From positions 1 through 64,000 of the forward strand of contig JACPMB010000003.1 of NCBI GenBank assembly GCA_016186175.1: DNA of 64,000 nucleotides, written 5' to 3'. This stretch comes from Candidatus Peregrinibacteria bacterium (GTDB lineage Bacteria > Patescibacteriota > Gracilibacteria > Peribacterales > Peribacteraceae). Of the stretch, positions 39,611-50,526 are shown in pieces (positions within the stretch are counted from its first letter, which is position 1; each line of letters opens with the position of its first letter). The notes beneath the pieces were generated by a model. The model had not been told where the DNA came from. It ran no database searches and saw only the letters and a list, made by a program, of their open reading frames with translations. A program made the translations under genes and the position numbers.

Positions 39611-41791
39611 ATGGTTTCGACAGAGGAAGACAGGCTGTCCAATCTTCGCAAGCGAGTCGCCAGGGCGCCGCAGGATCCTGGCGTGTATAAATGGCTGGAT
39701 GACAACGGACGCGTTCTGTACGTCGGAAAGGCGAAGAATTTGAGGAAGAGATTGAGCTCATACGTGCGATCGGCGCCACCACTAGGGCCGTGGAAGGAAT
39801 CGTTCATGCGGCAGATCGTCGATTTCGACGTGCTGGTCGCGACGTCCGAATTCGAAGCGCTGATTCTCGAAACGAATTTGATAAAGCAGCTGCGGCCCAA
39901 ATACAACGTCCTGATGAAGGACGACAAGAATCATATCTTCATCCGCGTCTCCGTACAGGATTCTTATCCGTCCGTCGCGACTGTCCGGCGATTCGAGCAG
40001 GACGGCGCAAGGTATTTCGGGCCGTACATGAACGGCGATGAAGTCAATCAGACGCTCGATCTGCTGCACGAAGCCGTCGGCTATCGCGCGTGCGCGCAGT
40101 CAATAGCAGCCATGAACAGGGGCGGGCGGGCGGTGCGTCCGTGCCTGGAATTCCAGATAGGCAGGTGCAACGGGCTGTGCGCCGGAAAAATCACGAAAGA
40201 CGAATACAGAAACCGGATTGATCAGATGGTTTCGTTTCTGAAGGGGCAAAAGGATTCAATCAAAAGCATCCTACTCGAGCGGATGCGCGCCGCAGCCGAT
40301 GATCGCAAGTTCGAGCTTGCCGCGAAGCTGCGCAATTACATCGGCCTCATCGAAGGCGGAGCCGACGACAAACAGGTGGCCGCAGACGGCACCGGAGAAA
40401 ATTCCGACATTCTCGGCGTCGCAATATCAAGCAACCGCGCACACGTGACAATTCTGCACCGCCGCAACGGACGCTTGGTCGGCGAGTCGCATTTTGCGTT
40501 ATCAGGCCATCCGGAATCCGCCGCATCGGTCCTTGAACAATTCATCCCGCAATACTACGACGACGGGCGCGAGATCCCGGAAGCAATAATCATTTCCGAA
40601 GCTCCGCCCGACGACGGCAAAGTGATTGAAATTCTTCTGAGGGAACGACGGAAAAAAGCGGCGCGGCTGATCGTTCCGGAGCGCGGAAAAAAATCAAGAT
40701 TGCTGCAACTCGCGGAACGAAACGCGCGCGAGCAAGCGCGCCAGATGGAACTCAAATGGGAAACGGAAGAACGCAATACCACAGGCGCGCTCGCGGAGCT
40801 TGCGGAGGCGCTCGCACTCCCAGCGCCGCCGCAGAGAATCGAAGGATATGACATCAGTCACCTGGGGGGGACGGAGACAGTCGGTTCTATGGTCGTCATA
40901 AAAGATGGCCGGGCGTCCAATGATCAGTACCGTTCATTCATCATCCGTACTATGCAGAGCGGCGAAGTGGATGACTGCAAGGCGATGAAAGAAGTGCTTA
41001 CGAGACGACTGCGGAGACTCACGGAGAATGTGCGCGGGGAAGAGAATAAATGGAATACGGAAGGAATCACGTTCGGAAAGGCCTTGAAGAAGGATCAGGC
41101 GGAGATCGAGCGGATCCACGCCGCGAACACAGACGATATGGAGAATTCCAACGTCCGTTGCGGCAACTGCATCGTTGCGCGTCACGATGGATCAATCGTC
41201 GGTTTCGGCCGGATATACAAGCATCCTAAGAGCATCATGGAGCTGGAATCCGTCTGGGTGGACGAACCGTTCCGCGGAGGAAAGCTAGGCCAATTAATCG
41301 CCCGAAAACTCCTGCGCATGATCAAGAAAGGCAAGGTGTACTCCAAAGTGCAACCCGAATTGGAGCAATATTACGCGGATATTGGATTCCGATACATCAT
41401 AACCACGCCAAAAGAACTCCTCCGTCCATCCGCGAAAAGAAAATGTCGAACGGCGAGGGTTGTGATGATGTGGGAGTCCAGCCGCAATAAAACGGACGCA
41501 TCGCTCTCGTCGAAACCAGACCTTATAGTCGTTGACGGCGGCAAGGGACAGCTAAATGCCGCAGACGGCGTCGTGAAGTCATTCGGTCTCGACATTCCGG
41601 TGGTCGCTTTGGCCAAGCGCGAGGAGGAAATTTTCGCTCAGGGGCGATCAAGCAAGATCGCATGCCCCGATGAATCACCAGCGAAGTTCCTGTTGATGCG
41701 GTTGCGCGACGAGGCGCACCGCTTTGCAAACGCGCATCGCGTGAAGCGGACGATCAATGCAATCAAATCGCCGCATGGAAAAGCGAAATGA
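39611..41791 (+). CDS. uvrC: UvrC with GNAT-like insertion; lacks C-terminal HhH region
   Basis: GIY-YIG N-domain, UVR motif, EGYDISHLGGTETVGSMVV...KPDLIVVDGGKGQLNAA interrupted by GNAT-like ESVWVDEPFRGGKLGQLIARKLL. Confidence 0.93.
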   Translation: MVSTEEDRLSNLRKRVARAPQDPGVYKWLDDNGRVLYVGKAKNLRKRLSSYVRSAPPLGPWKESFMRQIVDFDVLVATSEFEALILETNLIKQLRPKYNVLMKDDKNHIFIRVSVQDSYPSVATVRRFEQDGARYFGPYMNGDEVNQTLDLLHEAVGYRACAQSIAAMNRGGRAVRPCLEFQIGRCNGLCAGKITKDEYRNRIDQMVSFLKGQKDSIKSILLERMRAAADDRKFELAAKLRNYIGLIEGGADDKQVAADGTGENSDILGVAISSNRAHVTILHRRNGRLVGESHFALSGHPESAASVLEQFIPQYYDDGREIPEAIIISEAPPDDGKVIEILLRERRKKAARLIVPERGKKSRLLQLAERNAREQARQMELKWETEERNTTGALAELAEALALPAPPQRIEGYDISHLGGTETVGSMVVIKDGRASNDQYRSFIIRTMQSGEVDDCKAMKEVLTRRLRRLTENVRGEENKWNTEGITFGKALKKDQAEIERIHAANTDDMENSNVRCGNCIVARHDGSIVGFGRIYKHPKSIMELESVWVDEPFRGGKLGQLIARKLLRMIKKGKVYSKVQPELEQYYADIGFRYIITTPKELLRPSAKRKCRTARVVMMWESSRNKTDASLSSKPDLIVVDGGKGQLNAADGVVKSFGLDIPVVALAKREEEIFAQGRSSKIACPDESPAKFLLMRLRDEAHRFANAHRVKRTINAIKSPHGKAK

Positions 41792-41916
41792 CAGGCGCAG
41801 TCCGCCGCAGGAATCACACGAAAGGCCGACGTGTAATGAAACCGTTGGTTTTTTTTGGCGATTTTTTTGCACTTCTTTCAAAAACGACTACACTGCAGCC
41901 ATCTTACTCTCAGATT

Positions 41917-42246
41917 ATGCGCAAATTCTCTCTACTGCTCGGCACTCTCGGAGGCGCGCTCGCCGGTTACATACTGAGCAACGAAAGACTGCGCAAGCAA
42001 ATGGCGAGCGCACCCAACGCCGAGGCGATGGCCAAGCTGCTCGGTCAGCAACTCACGAAAGACGGAAGAAAAGTCGCTAAGGAAGTGAAGGGATTTGTGG
42101 AGAGCGAGGACGTGCAGAATAATCTCAAGAAAGCGAAGGCATTCGCCAGCCAGAAGCTCGGATCCGCACAGAAGGAATTGAAAAAGTACGCGAAAAAGGG
42201 CTACAGGGAGGCGAAGAAGTATGCCACAGGCATGATTTCGCGGTGA
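41917..42246 (+). CDS. YtxH-like small protein
   Basis: N-terminal TM (LLLGTLGGALAGYIL) plus Lys/Ala-rich helix. Confidence 0.65.
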   Translation: MRKFSLLLGTLGGALAGYILSNERLRKQMASAPNAEAMAKLLGQQLTKDGRKVAKEVKGFVESEDVQNNLKKAKAFASQKLGSAQKELKKYAKKGYREAKKYATGMISR

Positions 42247-42262
42247 AGCGCGGAGGCAAGCA

Positions 42263-42385
42263 CCCGCGCTTCACCCTGAGTTCGCCCCCGAAAGACAACA
42301 TCATTCATGACGCGACTGCCCATTCGGGCCTGAGAGGCCCTCAGGGCCTTCGAACGGCAAGCAGTCGCGCTTTGTCGAAGGGTGA
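42263..42385 (+). repeat. REP-like element (copy 2), intergenic
   Basis: CCCGCGCTTCACCCTGAGTTCGCC...GCTTTGTCGAAGGGTGA; matches 36636-36758. Confidence 0.9.
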
Positions 42386-42439
42386 CAGTTGCGCGTCAAA
42401 GCAAAGACGCGGCATTGCAAGGCAGAAAAAACCGAGTAA

Positions 42440-44227
<1,788 letters not shown>

Positions 44228-44275
44228 AAACATCACACAAAAACATGGAGTGGCTGCGCACGCTATGCTACGTCC

Positions 44276-45013
44276 ATGCCCATCCTCTCAGTCACTCACC
44301 TCTCCCTTACCCTCAACAGCCAGCAAATCCTCAAGAACGTGACCTTCTCCGTCGAACAAGGTGAAGTGATTGGATTGATAGGGCCCAACGGCTCGGGAAA
44401 GACGACGCTGTTCAACGTGCTTTCCGGATTTCTTAAGCCGACGAGCGGCGTCATGCACTTCCGCGACGCCGACATCACGTCGGTCTCCCCCGCCCAGCGC
44501 GCGCGGCTGGGTATTGGAAGAGTATTCCAGAACTTCGGGATATTCCGTGAGATGACGCTGGAGGAGAACGTGCTCGTCGCGCTCGAGGCGCTGCCAAAAG
44601 AACAGAGGATGCTGCTGGGCAGCATCAAAGATGCTGTGAAGGGGACGCTCGACATGGTCGGGCTGAGCCACCACGCGAAGAAGAAGGCCGGCTCGCTCAG
44701 CGGAGGACAGATGCGCCTGCTCGAGATCGCGCGCACCCTGAAGAGCGGCAAGGAACTGTTCCTTTTAGATGAGCCTACCGCCGGCGTGAGCCCGAAGATG
44801 ACCAGGCAGGTGGCCGACCTGATCGGGGAGCTTAAGAAGGAAGGGAAGACCGTCCTAATCATAGAGCACGACCTGCCGTTCATCTCCCAGATATGCGACC
44901 GCGTGCTCGTCCTGGACGTCGGCGAGGTGGTGCTGAGCGGGGCGCCGCGGGAGATCAAGCACGATAAAAAGCTGCAGGAAATTTACTTCGGCGCCGACGC
45001 GGCGCCGTACTGA
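44276..45013 (+). CDS. livG: Branched-chain amino acid-type ABC transporter ATP-binding protein
   Basis: GPNGSGKTTLFNVLSG, LSGGQMRLLEIARTL, LDEPTAGVSP. Confidence 0.9.
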   Translation: MPILSVTHLSLTLNSQQILKNVTFSVEQGEVIGLIGPNGSGKTTLFNVLSGFLKPTSGVMHFRDADITSVSPAQRARLGIGRVFQNFGIFREMTLEENVLVALEALPKEQRMLLGSIKDAVKGTLDMVGLSHHAKKKAGSLSGGQMRLLEIARTLKSGKELFLLDEPTAGVSPKMTRQVADLIGELKKEGKTVLIIEHDLPFISQICDRVLVLDVGEVVLSGAPREIKHDKKLQEIYFGADAAPY

Positions 45014-45036
45014 GCCTGTCGAAAAATCGTACTTCG
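45007..45036. repeat. REP-like hairpin overlapping livG stop
   Basis: GTACTGAGCCTGTCGAAAAATCGTAC. Confidence 0.5.
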
Positions 45037-45150
45037 AGATGCCCTCCACGAGTTCAGAAACGAAGTTGCACACCTAGACTTAGAGATGCCCCTTTACAAA
45101 GCCACGATTCTGAGGGAAAGTACGCCTGACATTCCTTTCCCCATTTTCGT

Positions 45151-46263
45151 ATGAAGCGCTCTCTCGCACTTCTTTCATTGACAGCCCTCGCGTTGACGGC
45201 CTGCCAACCCGCCGGAGGCGGCACGATCAAGATCGGCTATATCGGCCCATTGACCGGCGACGCGGCGTCGTACGGCGTTGACACATTGAACGGCGTGAAA
45301 ATGAAAATCGAAGAAATCAACGCCGCTGGCGGCATCAACGGCCGTCAAATCGAAATCGTCGCCGAAGACGGCAAGTGCACGGGTTCCGAGGCCGCAAGCG
45401 CCGCACAGAAGCTCGTCAACGTGGACAAGGTCATCGCCATCGTCGGCGGCCAGTGCAGCGGCGAAACACTAGCGGCGGCGCCGATCGCCGAAGAGGGCAA
45501 GGTCGTCATTGTCTCACCGGTCTCCAGCAGCCCGGATGTGACGAAGGCGGGCGATTACGTCTTCCGCGATTACCCGAGCGACGCGCTGAAGACGAAAGCG
45601 ATGGCGAAGTACTTCGCAGAGGAGAAGATAACGAAGGTCGCGATGATATCGGAGAACACCGATTTCGCTTCGGCCTTCCGCGCCTCGCTAAAGGAGAATC
45701 TTCCGGCGGACGCCGTCGTATTCGACGAAGTCGTCGAGCCGGGAACGAAGGATTTTCGGACGCTCATGACCCGCCTCAAGAATGTGAAGTTCGATACCTT
45801 CTTCCCGAACGCCCAATCGGATGCGACCATGGCGGCGATGATGCAGCAGTTCCGCGACCAGGGCATGAAGCAGCCAGCCATCAGCCATGACATCGCCGAC
45901 TCCGTCACGCTTGCCAAGCTCGCGCCAGAGGCCGTGGAAGGCATGTGGGTGATCAACGTGCCGACCTCCGGCCAGGGAACGTCGTTCGAAACGGACTTCA
46001 CGGCGAAGTACGGCGCCGCTCAGGCGACGATCGCGTTCGCAGCTCACGCGTACGACGCAGCGGGCGTGATCGCCGAAGCCCTAAAGGCAGGAGCAACCGA
46101 CGGGACGGCGATTAAGGACTGGCTTTACAATATGAAGGAGTACAAAGGTGTCGTCGGCGCGTTCAGTTTTGATCGGAACGGCGACGTCGTCGGCGTCCCG
46201 TACGGCCTCAAACAGTTTCAGAAAGGAGTGATCAGGCAGGTAAAAGGAATCAGTGTAGACTGA
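45151..46263 (+). CDS. livK: Branched-chain amino acid-type ABC transporter substrate-binding lipoprotein
   Basis: Lipobox ALTACQP, IKIGYIGPLTGDAASYG. Confidence 0.92.
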   Translation: MKRSLALLSLTALALTACQPAGGGTIKIGYIGPLTGDAASYGVDTLNGVKMKIEEINAAGGINGRQIEIVAEDGKCTGSEAASAAQKLVNVDKVIAIVGGQCSGETLAAAPIAEEGKVVIVSPVSSSPDVTKAGDYVFRDYPSDALKTKAMAKYFAEEKITKVAMISENTDFASAFRASLKENLPADAVVFDEVVEPGTKDFRTLMTRLKNVKFDTFFPNAQSDATMAAMMQQFRDQGMKQPAISHDIADSVTLAKLAPEAVEGMWVINVPTSGQGTSFETDFTAKYGAAQATIAFAAHAYDAAGVIAEALKAGATDGTAIKDWLYNMKEYKGVVGAFSFDRNGDVVGVPYGLKQFQKGVIRQVKGISVD

Positions 46264-46350
46264 AAGGAGAATGTAGCTCGCAATCAGTGCACTCATCGCA
46301 GGTTCCATCGCCACGGCATTCGCGAATGCCGTGGCGAGCCCCGCTGATCT

Positions 46351-47226
46351 ATGCAATTAATAGTGAACGGTCTCATTGCTGGTTCTCTGGCTGCTCTCAT
46401 GGCGGGGGGGCTGGCCTTGGTGTACGGCGTTCTCGGGATCTTCAATCTCGCCCTCGGCCAACTGGCGCTTATTGGCGGCTACGGAACATGGTGGCTGCAC
46501 GCATCGGGCATTCCACTCTTCCCGAGCCTCATAGGCGGGATGGCGATTGGTGCGATATTCACATGGCTGACGTTCGAAATCGCGGTCGCGCCATTCTACC
46601 GAAGAGATGCGCGGATTCCTCTCGTGACGACGATTGCCTGGAGCATGATCCTCGATGCCGCAATCCTCCTGACCCTCGAAGAACGTCCGAGATCAATTCT
46701 CCCGGGGGGCAAGCACTTTCTTCCATTTGATGCAGTGCGCATCAGCGTCGAACAGATCGTTCTAATCGGCTGCACGCTCATTTTCGTCTGTGTCGTGGCG
46801 TGGGTGCTCCACTCGACGCCATTCGGCAGAAAAATCCGCGCCACCGTGCAGCATCCCGACGCCGCTCGAAGCCTGGGGATCTCCTCGTCGCTCCTTCACC
46901 GGATCGTCTTCATCGTGAGCGGCGTTCTGGCCGCCTGCGGCGGGATCTACATCGGAATTGATCAGAACCTGACGCCAACCCTGGCGTTCCCTGTGACGAT
47001 CAAGGCGTACGCCGCGCTGATCGCGGGAGGGAAGGACAACTTCTGGGGAACGATTCTGGCGGCATACATTATCGCGATGCTTGAGCAACTCGCCGTCGGG
47101 ACGCCGTGGTGGTTCGGCAACTACGTTTCAGCGGGATACCAGAGCATCGTGGCGCTGCTGTTCATCATCGTCGTGCTCCTCATCAAGCCGACGGGGCTGT
47201 TTTCCCACAGAGCGCGCGCCGCATGA
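46351..47226 (+). CDS. livH: Branched-chain amino acid-type ABC permease LivH
   Basis: LIVNGLIAGSLAALMAGGLALVYGVLGIFNLALGQ. Confidence 0.92.
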   Translation: MQLIVNGLIAGSLAALMAGGLALVYGVLGIFNLALGQLALIGGYGTWWLHASGIPLFPSLIGGMAIGAIFTWLTFEIAVAPFYRRDARIPLVTTIAWSMILDAAILLTLEERPRSILPGGKHFLPFDAVRISVEQIVLIGCTLIFVCVVAWVLHSTPFGRKIRATVQHPDAARSLGISSSLLHRIVFIVSGVLAACGGIYIGIDQNLTPTLAFPVTIKAYAALIAGGKDNFWGTILAAYIIAMLEQLAVGTPWWFGNYVSAGYQSIVALLFIIVVLLIKPTGLFSHRARAA

Positions 47227-47238
47227 GCTGGCACGGCG

Positions 47239-48120
47239 ATGCCGCGCTTCTACAACCTCCCGGAAATGCCATTTTTCTTCCACCTCATTACCGTCATCGC
47301 CATCGCCCTCCCGGCGCAGCTGGGTTACACGTTCGTGTTCGGCCGCGGGAAGATCTTACATTTCGGGCCGATCGGCGTCTCCACAGTCGCCGCGTACGGG
47401 ACATTTCTAACGCTGAACGCGACCGGGAGCTTCCTACTGGGACTCTGCGCGGGAGTCCTAATGGCCTTGGCGTTCTCACTCCTCTTCGCCTGGCTATCGT
47501 TCCGCCTGGATTCGGACGGGCTCGGCATCATGTCAATCGCCGTCTACCTGGCGCTCTTCGCGGTGGTCTTGAACTGGACGAGTCTCACGCGCGGTGCGTT
47601 GGGGTTGCCGCGGATCCCACGCGTGCCGTTCGCGGATTCGGCCATGTCCTTCGCGCTACTGACAACTGGAGCGTGTGTCTTGTGGACGCTCTTCTTCCTC
47701 TGGCTGGACCGTACGAAGCTCGCGCGGCAGGTGAGCGCGCTGGCGGAAGGAGAATGGCATGCGAAGGCGCTCGGCATCAGCAGGGCGGGCGCGCACATCG
47801 CCGCATTCGTGATACTGGGCTTGACGCTGGCAAGCGACAACTTCTTCTACGCGCAGTACTATCATCTTCTGCATCCCTCGGACTACTACTTCCCCGCCTT
47901 CGTGTCGCTGCTCATGATCACCGTCGCGGGAAAGCCCGGAAGCACGCCCGGTGCCATCATCGCGACGATCCTACTGTCGCTCCTCAAAGAAGGTCTCCGC
48001 TTCCTCCCCTTCCCTTCGGCCGTCCTCGGGCCGCTGCGCTTGATGTTATTTGGAATCATTCTGCTGGCAGCAGTTTGGATTCAGAGAGACACATTATTTC
48101 CCAAGAAACGGACAATCTGA
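47239..48120 (+). CDS. livM: Branched-chain amino acid-type ABC permease LivM
   Basis: LPAQLGYTFVFGRGKILHFG, multi-TM, directly after livH. Confidence 0.85.
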   Translation: MPRFYNLPEMPFFFHLITVIAIALPAQLGYTFVFGRGKILHFGPIGVSTVAAYGTFLTLNATGSFLLGLCAGVLMALAFSLLFAWLSFRLDSDGLGIMSIAVYLALFAVVLNWTSLTRGALGLPRIPRVPFADSAMSFALLTTGACVLWTLFFLWLDRTKLARQVSALAEGEWHAKALGISRAGAHIAAFVILGLTLASDNFFYAQYYHLLHPSDYYFPAFVSLLMITVAGKPGSTPGAIIATILLSLLKEGLRFLPFPSAVLGPLRLMLFGIILLAAVWIQRDTLFPKKRTI

Positions 48121-48177
48121 GCGCTAATTCGATAACCCGTTATTCTCAAAGATGAATTATCTTACATTCCATTCCGC

Positions 48178-48183
48178 TATAAT
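48178..48183 (+). promoter_or_regulatory. -10 TATAAT 7 nt upstream of GTG 48191
   Basis: Consensus hexamer. Confidence 0.55.
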
Positions 48184-48190
48184 TTGGCAT

Positions 48191-49147
48191 GTGAATCTTT
48201 CCCAAACGGTCCTCGGCGTCCGCTTCGAAAACCCGACCGTACTTGCTTCGGGAATCATGGGCGTCACAGCCGGCAGTTGGAAACGCGCCGCGCGCTGCGG
48301 CGCGGGAGCTGTAACGACGAAGTCCATCTGGCTGCGGGAACACAAGGGACATCCAAATCCCGTCATCATCAGCACACCGCACTGGACGCTCAACGCCGTC
48401 GGCGTGCCCGACGCTGGCTATGAGAAAGCACGCGAGGAAATCGGCGAATTCCTGAAGGATAAACCTGTCCCTCTGATCGTGAACATCATCGCCGAGACTG
48501 TGGAAAACTACTCGAAAACCGCCGAGGTGCTTTTGCCGCTCAAGCCCGATTTTCTGGAAGTTAATATCAGCTGCCCGAATATCGAGCATGAATTCGGCAA
48601 GCCTTTCGCCTGCTCCGCATCGGACGCGGCGGCGGTTACGCAAGCCGTGAAGGGCGTTTGCAAAGGGACGCCGGTCTTTATCAAGCTGTCTCCGAACGCG
48701 GACAGCATCGGCCGGATCGCAGCGGCATGCGCCGCGGCCGGAGCAGACGGGTTCACCGCCATCAACACCGCTGGTCCCGGCATGGCAATTGACCTGCGCA
48801 GCCGCATGCCGATTCTGGCGAACAGAGTTGGAGGACTCTCCGGGCCCGCCATCAAGCCGATCTCAGTACGCTGCATCGCCGAAGTCTATGAGGCGACCGG
48901 CGGCAAACTCCCAATCATCGGAACCGGTGGAGTTTGCACCGGGGAAGACGCGATTGAACTTATGCTGGCAGGAGCTTCCCTGATCGGAATAGGCACCGCC
49001 GTGGGAGACCGCGGAATGGACGTTTTCCAGAAAGTCTGCGACGAGATGCAAGCCTGGTGCGCGAGCGAAGGGGTGAAGGATGTGAAGGAACTTGTAGGAG
49101 GAATGCATCACGCTGTCGCGCGAGTGGAAAGTGGAAAAAAGTCATAA
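48191..49147 (+). CDS. pyrD: Dihydroorotate dehydrogenase (class 1B type)
   Basis: NPTVLASGIMG, DFLEVNISCPN, PIIGTGGVCTGEDAIELMLAGA; GTG start preferred, alternative ATG 48152. Confidence 0.92.
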   Translation: MNLSQTVLGVRFENPTVLASGIMGVTAGSWKRAARCGAGAVTTKSIWLREHKGHPNPVIISTPHWTLNAVGVPDAGYEKAREEIGEFLKDKPVPLIVNIIAETVENYSKTAEVLLPLKPDFLEVNISCPNIEHEFGKPFACSASDAAAVTQAVKGVCKGTPVFIKLSPNADSIGRIAAACAAAGADGFTAINTAGPGMAIDLRSRMPILANRVGGLSGPAIKPISVRCIAEVYEATGGKLPIIGTGGVCTGEDAIELMLAGASLIGIGTAVGDRGMDVFQKVCDEMQAWCASEGVKDVKELVGGMHHAVARVESGKKS

Positions 49148-49218
49148 CTTTCCACTTTCCACTTTCCACTTTCCACTTTCCACTTTCCACTTTCCACTTT
49201 CCACTTTCCACTTTCAAC
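49147..49218. repeat. Heptanucleotide tandem repeat (ACTTTCC)n, about 10 units
   Basis: Between pyrD and pyrK, read directly. Confidence 0.95.
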
Positions 49219-49227
49219 TTCCCACTC

Positions 49228-50142
49228 ATGTCGATCCCCCTTCAGAGCCGGCTCCCCAGAACCTATCGGATCAAACATGTAAAACAGGAAACCGAAATGG
49301 TGCGCACATTCACGTTCGACGGCTCGCTGGGCGCGAAACCCGGACAGTTCGCGATGGTGTGGCTGCCTGGAGCGGACGAGGTGCCGATGAGCGTCGCCTG
49401 CGACGACGGCGCGACCACGCGGATCACATTTTTTGCCGCCGGCGGCATGACGAATGAGCTGGCAAAACTCCGCGTTGGCGATCTCGCGGGGCTGCGCGGG
49501 CCGTTCGGCACGCATTACGAATGGGAACGCGGCCAGCATATCGTCCTTGTAGCTGGAGGATACGGCGCTGCGCCGATGTACTTCGTCGCGAAGGAGACGG
49601 CCATGCACGACTGCACTCTGGATGTGATCGTCGGCGCGCGGAGCAATGATCACCTGTTGTACGTGGAGGAGCTGGAATCGCTCCCGCACGTGTCGCTCCA
49701 TCTCGCGACCGACGACGGATCCGCAGGGCACAAGGGATTCGGCACCGACATTTTGGAAAAGTTGTTAAGTTCGTGCCACCGACCGGCTGCGGCCCGACCC
49801 ATAGATGCGACATCCGCTCCGCGGATTTCTACTCGGAGTGACAACGGAAAGTGCAGTCCTATTGATCAGATCTTTGGTTGTGGGCCCGAAATGATGTTGA
49901 AGCGCATTAGTGAGATGTGCGCGAAATATGAGGTTACTGCGCAGCTTTCCATGGAACGCTACATGAAGTGCGGGTACGGACTGTGCGGGAACTGCGTTAT
50001 GGATCCGCTTGGCATACGCATCTGCAAGGAAGGGCCCGTGGTAAGCAACGAGGTTCTGCTGCAATTGACGGAATTCGGGAAATACTACCGCGATGATCTG
50101 GGCAAAAAACACAGCTTCGACGCTATCAGGAAACAGCGATAA
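49228..50142 (+). CDS. pyrK: Dihydroorotate dehydrogenase electron transfer subunit PyrK-like
   Basis: FAD/NAD domain, 2Fe-2S motif KCGYGLCGNCVMDPLGIRICKEGP; linked to pyrD. Confidence 0.9.
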   Translation: MSIPLQSRLPRTYRIKHVKQETEMVRTFTFDGSLGAKPGQFAMVWLPGADEVPMSVACDDGATTRITFFAAGGMTNELAKLRVGDLAGLRGPFGTHYEWERGQHIVLVAGGYGAAPMYFVAKETAMHDCTLDVIVGARSNDHLLYVEELESLPHVSLHLATDDGSAGHKGFGTDILEKLLSSCHRPAAARPIDATSAPRISTRSDNGKCSPIDQIFGCGPEMMLKRISEMCAKYEVTAQLSMERYMKCGYGLCGNCVMDPLGIRICKEGPVVSNEVLLQLTEFGKYYRDDLGKKHSFDAIRKQR

Positions 50143-50177
50143 AATGCGGAATATCGTGCCGAATGGCAGAATGGCAG

Positions 50178-50326
50178 TTTGCATATTTAGCATAATTATG
50201 TTATAGTATCTAAGTCATCTTCTGATCGATCTCCTCCGATCGTCCCACATGGTGACATCTATACCGTCGCAAGACGGATTAACAAACATCAACCGTCATC
50301 TGCAGTCGTAGGCGACGGTTTTTGTT
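50178..50326 (+). ncRNA. Putative small RNA / attenuator-type transcript
   Basis: TTGCAT-N17-TATAGT promoter, CCGTC-GCAA-GACGG hairpin, terminal CCGTC...GACGG then TTTTTGTTTTT. Confidence 0.55.
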
Positions 50327-50429
50327 TTTCCGCAGAAAAACCCTGAGCGAGCTGCCAAGCATTGCAAATCTCGGACGCGGCGAGTCGAAGGGCTTTTCCG
50401 CAGAAAAACCCTGAGCGAGCTGCCAGGCA
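50326..50429. repeat. Tandem duplication (36-bp unit, 68-bp period) of TTTTCCGCAGAAAAACCCTGAGCGAGCTGCCARGCA
   Basis: Units at 50326-50361 and 50394-50429. Confidence 0.85.
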
Positions 50430-50526
50430 AATCGAAGGATGCTTTTGTCACTCGTCAAGTTGGAGTGCTAGACAAAAGTCAGGACAGATACTATTATCCA
50501 CTCTCTACTTTTTTCCCATTTCATTT

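Noticed and set aside
49147-49218. CRISPR array
   Set aside because: Seven-bp contiguous tandem units without spacers; no cas genes in the window.
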